Origin: Pseudomonas gingeri
Lineage (GTDB): Bacteria; Pseudomonadota; Gammaproteobacteria; Pseudomonadales; Pseudomonadaceae
Assembly: GCF_013385425.1 (NCBI RefSeq)
Contig: NZ_JACAQA010000016.1
Coordinates: 21,931-85,930 of the forward strand
Direction of reading: 5' to 3'
DNA: 64,000 nucleotides
Part shown: piece after piece, positions 60,290 to 64,000 of the stretch
How the letters are laid out: each line of letters starts with the position of its first letter
How positions within the stretch are numbered: position 1 is the stretch's first letter
Position numbers and translations under genes: made by a program
Notes under the pieces: generated by a model
What the model saw: the letters and a program-made list of their open reading frames with translations, nothing else
Database searches by the model: none
Told to the model about the DNA's origin: nothing

Positions 60290-60681
60290 GGGGCCGTTTA
60301 GGATTCGACGCCGGTCGCGAAACTCTAGGTGCATGCCGAGTTGGTAACAGAACTCGTAAATCCACTGTTGCAACTACTTATAGTTGCCAATGACGACCAT
60401 TACGGGGAACAAGCTCTCGCTGCGTAAGCGGCGCTAGCCTTCCTCCTGGCTACTTCGGTGCCAGCAATCATCAGGGGATGTCTGTAAACCCAAAATGATT
60501 GTCATATAGAACAGAATCGCCGTGCAGTACGTTGTGGACGAAGCGGCTAAAACTTACACAACTCGCCCAAAGCACCCTGCCCGTCGGGTCGCTGCGGGTT
60601 AACTCAATAGACACGGCTACGCATGTAGTACCGACAGCGGAGTACTGGCGGACGGGGGTTCAAATCCCCCCGGCTCCACCA
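60290..60681 (+). ncRNA. ssrA: Transfer-messenger RNA (tmRNA)
   Basis: The 392-nt gene begins GGGGCCG, with TTAGGATTCGACG after it, and ends TTCAAATCCCCCCGGCTCC plus ACCA. The two ends pair as a tRNA-Ala-like acceptor stem. The tag frame starts at GCC 60386 and ends TAA 60425-60427. It reads ANDDHYGEQALAA, 13 codons, where E. coli encodes 10; the LAA end recognised by ClpXP is kept. The partner smpB is about 7.5 kb upstream. The 3' end of ssrA is a frequent integration site for islands, and accessory DNA follows here. Confidence 0.98.
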
Positions 60682-60695
60682 AACGAAGCAAAACG

Positions 60696-60720
60696 AAGCC
60701 CGCCTTGTGCGGGCTTTGTT
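60696..60720 (+). terminator. Terminator of ssrA
   Basis: AAGCCCGC / GCGGGCTT with a CTTGT loop is followed by TGTT, 15 bases after the encoded CCA. Confidence 0.88.
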
Positions 60721-60772
60721 GCATCTGGCCCCCTGACTTTTCGAGCCACCCCTGCCGCCACTCGCCCCCCTT

Positions 60773-60797
60773 GTAGGAGCAGGGCTTGCCCGCGAAG
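60773..60797. repeat. Single REP arm downstream of ssrA
   Basis: The 25-base arm is identical to those at 9532 and 13990 (it starts GTAGGAGCAGGGCTTGCCCG). No inverted partner is found nearby. A lone arm may be the remnant of a REP cut by the insertion or rearrangement that brought in the accessory DNA. Confidence 0.85.
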
Positions 60798-60969
60798 AGG
60801 CCAGCCGCAACAACCTCACCTCCCCTCTTCCACACGATCTCTCCCAGCCCCAAACCAGCCAAAAACCCCGCCCTCTCTGCTCAATTTTTCACAACCTGCA
60901 AGACAGCTCCCTTTCCCTTGCCTGAAATTTCCTAGAAACTCCCGTTCGCTTGCGCCTGCCAATTCCGCT

Positions 60970-61212
60970 GACTAGTCTTCGCTCCATCACTGCAAATCAG
61001 TGATCGGGTTTAGCAGCCCGGAAACCGTTAGGCGCACAGCGCCACCTCTCTAGCCGGCGCTTTTTCATGCCCGGAGTTTTATGGTGGCTGTGCGCAGGGC
61101 ATCTTCGGGTGCGCCGGTTTCCTAACGTACCGGTCTGCTAACCTGCGTACGGCCGCCACCCATCATTTAGCAGTGATATTGGCGGCTCTCACTTACGTTA
61201 GGAGTTACCGCG
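60970..61212 (+). promoter_or_regulatory. Structured RNA leader of the DUF6124-type gene
   Basis: This gene-free stretch is rich in nested inverted repeats. ATCACTG / CAGTGAT hairpin near 60987-61005; GGCGCACAGCGCC hairpin (61031-61043); AGCGCC (61038-61043) against GGCGCT (61056-61061) followed by TTTT, a possible terminator. GCGCACAG-CC-CC-type pairing joins 61033-61047 with GGTGGCTGTGCGC (61083-61095). CCTAACGTA (61121-61129) is the exact complement of TACGTTAGG (61194-61202), which contains the gene's Shine-Dalgarno. The same CCTAACG can instead pair with CGTTAGG at 61026-61032. Such leaders recur upstream of DUF6124/DUF3077-type genes in Pseudomonas, as I recall, and recall the ash leader of P4-like elements. 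The function is inferred. Confidence 0.6.
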
Positions 61213-61560
61213 ATGTTCAAGATCACACCCAATCCGCCGGTCTCAATCGACCCAGGCATCATCGACCCACAAGCCGCCGACCGGGCGTTGGCTCACTACA
61301 ATTTGCTGGAAGGCAGCCCATCGAAACGCTCAGGTGCCACGGCAACACAACGCCAAGTACCAGCCGCTCAAAGTCGTGAGGAAGCGCTGGTGAATGCCAG
61401 CTCAATTCTGGAATCCGCTGCGGCCACTGCTTATGAAAACGCCGATAACCTCACCGGTGCCAATCGCAAGGTGGGTATGGGTGTGGTTCATTTGATCGAA
61501 CTGGCGCTTGGGTTGGTGGACTCGGTGATAGAGGAGACACCGGCGGGAGTAACAAGCTAA
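61213..61560 (+). CDS. DUF6124 family small protein
   Basis: The 115-residue protein starts M-F-K-I-T-P-N-P-P, the opening typical of a Pseudomonas-specific small-protein family (DUF6124, earlier DUF3077). A variable middle region is followed by a helical C-terminal part with L-V-N-A-S-S-I-L-E-S-A-A and V-H-L-I-E-L-A-L-G-L-V-D. The ribosome binding site is the TTAGGAG directly before the ATG, which can be buried by upstream pairing. Members often occur in accessory DNA. The function is unknown. Base composition is near the core average. Confidence 0.75.
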   Translation: MFKITPNPPVSIDPGIIDPQAADRALAHYNLLEGSPSKRSGATATQRQVPAAQSREEALVNASSILESAAATAYENADNLTGANRKVGMGVVHLIELALGLVDSVIEETPAGVTS

Positions 61561-61577
61561 CGAGGACTTTCGTACCA

Positions 61578-61596
61578 GGGGAGGCTGAGCCTCCCC
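61578..61596 (+). terminator. Hairpin after the DUF6124-type gene
   Basis: GGGGAGGC TGA GCCTCCCC is a perfect eight-base stem 17 bases after the stop codon. The U tail is poor (GTCATTG), so termination is uncertain. Confidence 0.6.
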
Positions 61597-61687
61597 GTCA
61601 TTGCGATGACAACAAATAGATCCGTCCCCATTTCGCAAAAGCAGCGCTACAGCTCGCCCTAAATGCGTCGCCGCCCAGTAGCCGCAT

Positions 61688-61969
61688 TTGCTGGCCCAAG
61701 ACGAAAGCTACGCCGCATTCCTGCAACGGACCGTACTCCCCGCCCGTGAAACGCTGCATGAACACGGGCTGAAGGGCTTTCATGAACTGCGAGCAGCCTA
61801 CTCCTGCGAGCGTTACGAACAGCTCACTGGCCACCCCGCACCGATCAATGGCGGCCACTGCTATCGCATTGACCGCGACCTTGATCAACAGGCGCGGCAG
61901 CAAATCAGCCATGAACTCGGACACAGCCGGATTGATGTGGTGTCGGCCTACATTGGTGGCCGATCATGA
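61688..61969 (+). pseudogene. Tyrosine recombinase/integrase, C-terminal remnant
   Basis: About 93 codons match the catalytic end of an Integrase_1-type tyrosine recombinase. H-E-L-R in G-F-H-E-L-R-A-A-Y is the HxxR box. G-H-S-R-I-D-V-V-S-A-Y-I-G holds the late His and the Tyr nucleophile. The E-R-Y-E-Q-L-T-G segment is typical of Pseudomonas island integrases. The N-terminal two-thirds is missing: a TAG stop lies in frame at 61679-61681, and a TTG at 61688 is the only start. It is therefore not a working integrase. Its site next to ssrA suggests the element that entered at the tmRNA gene. It overlaps the next ORF by four bases. Confidence 0.8.
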
Positions 61970-62241
61970 GCAAATCGTTTGATATGGCGCTGTTCCTCCG
62001 CGGCGTCCAGACTGGCTCGAAGGTCACGCAGAAACGCCACCTACGCCAAGCCCGAATCATGCAAGCGGCCATTCAACAGCGATGGCAGCGAGACAATCCT
62101 TGGACCTGGCAGCTCAAGCATGTGCGCTGGTTTCTGATTCAGCACCTGAAAGACCATTCCGACGCCACCCGGTATTACTATCGACTAACCGCTTTATTGA
62201 TCTGGAAACGATTAGGAAATAACCGAGAAATGCTGACCTAA
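61966..62241 (+). CDS. Small integrase-associated protein
   Basis: The 91-residue basic protein begins at an ATG that overlaps the integrase stop (ATGA). It reads R-H-L-R-Q-A-R, then W-T-W-Q-L-K-H-V-R-W-F-L-I-Q-H-L, then T-R-Y-Y-Y-R-L-T-A-L-L-I-W. The helical, SAM-like character resembles the N-terminal core-binding region of recombinases. I recall such short ORFs following island integrases in Pseudomonas, but no function is established. With the integrase broken it may be a remnant too. Confidence 0.6.
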   Translation: MSKSFDMALFLRGVQTGSKVTQKRHLRQARIMQAAIQQRWQRDNPWTWQLKHVRWFLIQHLKDHSDATRYYYRLTALLIWKRLGNNREMLT

Positions 62242-62575
62242 CGCTAGATCCATAAATAAGCGTTACAGAATAGGTACTTAGCGAATACCGGAGTGCCTTT
62301 TTTGTGCCTAAATGGATCGTTTTGGCTCGGAAATGCCAGCTTTATGATAGCGCTTGTAGTGGTTTGTAATGCGGTCGTCTGTCAATATCAGGCCGTCTTT
62401 CAACACCTTGATGCGCTACGTGTCGATGAACTTGATCGTTTAACGGCCCACCGTAAGACCCGCGTGCTGTATGTGTGGAATGGGCAGCTGGTGTAACCGG
62501 TAGCCTTGCCGATTGCTCGACTTGCACCTAATGCCCGGAGAGGCCTGAGGTGATTGATTTGGATGGGGAAAATTC
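62242..62575 (+). other. 334-base gap with a weak ORF, probable remnant
   Basis: No convincing gene is present. A 67-codon frame (62293-62496) ends with R-V-D-E-L-D-R-L-T-A-H-R-K-T-R-V-L-Y-V-W-N-G-Q-L-V, which looks like a real protein tail, but its N-terminal part is of poor quality. It may be the end of a lost gene. The final bases hold a purine-rich GATGGGGAAA before the next ATG, a possible ribosome binding site. Confidence 0.35.
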
Positions 62576-63478
62576 ATGGTAGATGCGGTGCAGGAAAAAA
62601 AATACATAATTGATTTTTACAGTCTTTCGATCACGCCGACAGCAAGCGTTGCGTCTATCGCTGCTGGTCTAGAGGCTATCGTGGCAGGACCTGGGAGCCG
62701 GTCGTTCGAGGTTAACGGCTACACGCGAGAAATATGGCAGCCACTCCAGAGGTCCGCACCACTGCCTGACTCGTTTGCTGGACAGTTCCGGAAATTTCGC
62801 ACCAGCGATCTTCCCGAAATCGGTTCTGCCGGGCAGGATGCTCTTGAGCTAGAGCTCGAGGCCAATCAGGGGCTGGTCGAGCGAAATTTCTTCGTCTACT
62901 ACCCTGCTCGGAGCCTCCTCGGCTGGTGCAGAAATTCGCACGGTAACACAGCGAATCAATTCGCCAAGTTCCTATCCGCGCTATGGTCCACGAAAGTCAT
63001 CGCCGGGCCAATACTCGCGCCGGACGCAGCCAGACGAATCATGCGTAATGAGATTTCCCTCAAAAAAATAATACTGACAATTCCCCGCCCTTCGAATCCT
63101 GACATGTACTCCGACAATGACTTCACCCGAGGCATGATGGAGATGATGAGTGGATCGGACGCTGACTCGATTCATATTGAAATGGGTATCGACTCTCGCA
63201 GAAGCGATACACGCGGAAGCCTAGCGGCGCGACTGAAACGCGCGCTGACAGAGGCGGCCTCCCTAGGCGCTTCGACGGCCAAGGCTATCGTGTATGATGA
63301 AGGTATCGAGCATCCTATTGACCTGATTGCTGATCGAGTTTTCTCAGTTCAGGAACTAGAGACGAACGCGAAGTACCCGCCGGCGGGCACAATGTATCAG
63401 GCCGTAGACACTGCGAGGCAAGAATGCCAAGGATCCATAGATGACTACTTTGGGCCGCCAGATGGCGCTGTTGACTAG
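62576..63478 (+). CDS. Uncharacterised ~300-residue protein, first gene of a possible phage-defence pair
   Basis: The 300-residue protein has no signal peptide or membrane helix, so it is probably cytoplasmic. It opens K-K-Y-I-I-D-F-Y-S-L-S-I, has E-R-N-F-F-V-Y-Y-P-A-R-S near 102-113, then G-W-C-R-N-S-H-G-N-T-A-N-Q-F near 116-129, and a long helical C-terminal part. The general order of these segments recalls DUF6731-type proteins and phage lambda RexA (279 aa), but similarity is too weak to assert from reading. It overlaps the following membrane-protein gene by 38 bases. Codon use is less GC-biased than the core, a sign of transfer. The function is unknown; phage exclusion is a hypothesis. 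Confidence 0.7.
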   Translation: MVDAVQEKKYIIDFYSLSITPTASVASIAAGLEAIVAGPGSRSFEVNGYTREIWQPLQRSAPLPDSFAGQFRKFRTSDLPEIGSAGQDALELELEANQGLVERNFFVYYPARSLLGWCRNSHGNTANQFAKFLSALWSTKVIAGPILAPDAARRIMRNEISLKKIILTIPRPSNPDMYSDNDFTRGMMEMMSGSDADSIHIEMGIDSRRSDTRGSLAARLKRALTEAASLGASTAKAIVYDEGIEHPIDLIADRVFSVQELETNAKYPPAGTMYQAVDTARQECQGSIDDYFGPPDGAVD

Positions 63479-63869
63479 GGTGCTTTTATCTGCCGGTGTC
63501 GGGTATTCGTTTGAACGCTGGTCTAACGTCGAAGCTGCTCAGATCTATAGCGCCACAGGTGTCGTGGCAGGTGTTTGTGCAACACTCCTTGGTTTCTTGA
63601 TAGCGTCAGTCGCAATAATCACTGCGCTTGTCGAGAAGACGCTGATTGCGAATATGAAGAAAACGGGGCATTACAAGGTGTTGATGGACGAGGCGTTCCT
63701 AACCTGCGCCTTGCTTCTCGTGACGCTTGCTATCAGCACGGCAGCACTTGTGGTTGCCCAGGACTCGGTAAAGCATGTCTCAACAGTTACTGCTTTTTTT
63801 CTGACCTTGAGCTTGCTTTATGCCTATGGGGCGGGCAGAAAATTTGCGGTAGTCGTGTCGACCATTTAG
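63441..63869 (+). CDS. Small three-helix membrane protein, second gene of the pair
   Basis: The 142-residue protein has three predicted membrane helices: about 37-63 (V-V-A-G-V-C-A-T-L-L-G-F-L-I), 85-106 and 112-134. The cytosolic loop between the first two is basic (N-M-K-K-T-G-H-Y-K). Its ATG lies 38 bases inside the preceding gene in the +1 frame, so translation is probably coupled. An internal ATG at 63462 is an alternative start. RexB of lambda (144 aa, membrane) and KwaA of Kiwa are similar in size or type, but no homology is shown. It probably forms the effector or anchor of the pair. An intrinsic terminator follows. Confidence 0.7.
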   Translation: MTTLGRQMALLTRVLLSAGVGYSFERWSNVEAAQIYSATGVVAGVCATLLGFLIASVAIITALVEKTLIANMKKTGHYKVLMDEAFLTCALLLVTLAISTAALVVAQDSVKHVSTVTAFFLTLSLLYAYGAGRKFAVVVSTI

Positions 63870-63894
63870 CCGGTGCTTCAGTGTGATAGTTAAG

Positions 63895-63915
63895 CCCGCC
63901 GCCGAGCGGGTTTTT
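63895..63915 (+). terminator. Terminator of the two-gene operon
   Basis: CCCGC (63895-63899) and GCGGG (63906-63910) form a stem with a six-base loop, followed by TTTTT, 26 bases past the stop codon. It closes the operon, so the two genes form a complete unit. The remaining 85 bases of the window show no gene. Confidence 0.8.
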
Positions 63916-64000
63916 CATGTCCGGCGTTGCCTTCTGCCGCCCAACTCGCCGATGCCAAGCTTGCTCTCGCTCACTCTTTCGTAAGCGCGCCATGAAACCC

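Noticed and set aside
60604..60862. Minus-strand frames across the 3' end of ssrA
   Set aside because: They are antisense to the tmRNA and its terminator; spurious frames over tmRNA are a common annotation error.
60987..61061. Repeated hairpins before the DUF6124-type gene as a CRISPR array
   Set aside because: The repeats are inverted, of different lengths and not regularly spaced; there are no spacers and no cas genes.
63787..63993. Minus-strand 68-codon frame at the window end
   Set aside because: It crosses the operon terminator and the end of the membrane-protein gene, with no ribosome binding site and no recognisable motif.

Overview
The window is chromosomal DNA from a fluorescent Pseudomonas of the P. 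fluorescens / P. protegens type. The evidence is the high GC content, the CbrA-CbrB-CrcZ regulatory locus, the Pseudomonas-type REP sequences, and a gene order that follows the P. aeruginosa PA4722-PA4772 block as I recall it. No database was searched. All names come from reading the translated sequence.

Positions 1-9,900: a cut-off aminotransferase gene, dksA, gluQ, then the carbon/nitrogen control locus cbrX-cbrA-cbrB and the small RNA crcZ. CrcZ has a CbrB-type palindrome and a sigma-54 promoter in front of it and carries several A-rich Hfq/Crc decoy motifs. pcnB and folK follow. Positions 9,900-21,500: pantothenate genes panB-panC-panD, pgi, an acetyl-CoA synthetase, a DUF2236 protein, a methyltransferase, a large DUF748 envelope protein and a DUF2845 protein. 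Positions 21,600-38,900 (mostly minus strand): a BON-domain protein, then the translation block pnp-rpsO-truB-rbfA-infB-nusA-rimP with tRNA-fMet and tRNA-Leu upstream of it, followed by secG, tpiA, glmM, folP, ftsH, rlmE, yhbY (plus strand), a DUF4149 protein and greA. Positions 38,945-48,500: carB-carA, dapB, and the heat-shock operon grpE-dnaK-dnaJ behind a clear sigma-32 promoter. Positions 48,600-52,850: recN, fur, bamE, rnfH, ratA and smpB. Positions 52,970-59,810: the lactate locus, a divergent FadR-type regulator next to lldP-lldD-dld with a perfect palindromic operator.

Positions 60,290-64,000 are different. The tmRNA gene ssrA, a classic integration site, is followed by accessory DNA. 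This holds a structured RNA leader before a DUF6124-type gene, the C-terminal remnant of a tyrosine recombinase with its overlapping small partner ORF, and a two-gene operon. The operon encodes a roughly 300-residue soluble protein and a 142-residue three-helix membrane protein. Its layout recalls phage-exclusion pairs such as RexA-RexB and, more loosely, Kiwa. It is the best candidate here for an undescribed system.

Most of the window is conserved core genome and ordinary. The points worth following up are the two-gene operon, the RNA leader with mutually exclusive pairings that can bury a ribosome binding site, the 13-codon tmRNA tag, and the inverted-repeat cluster upstream of panB.
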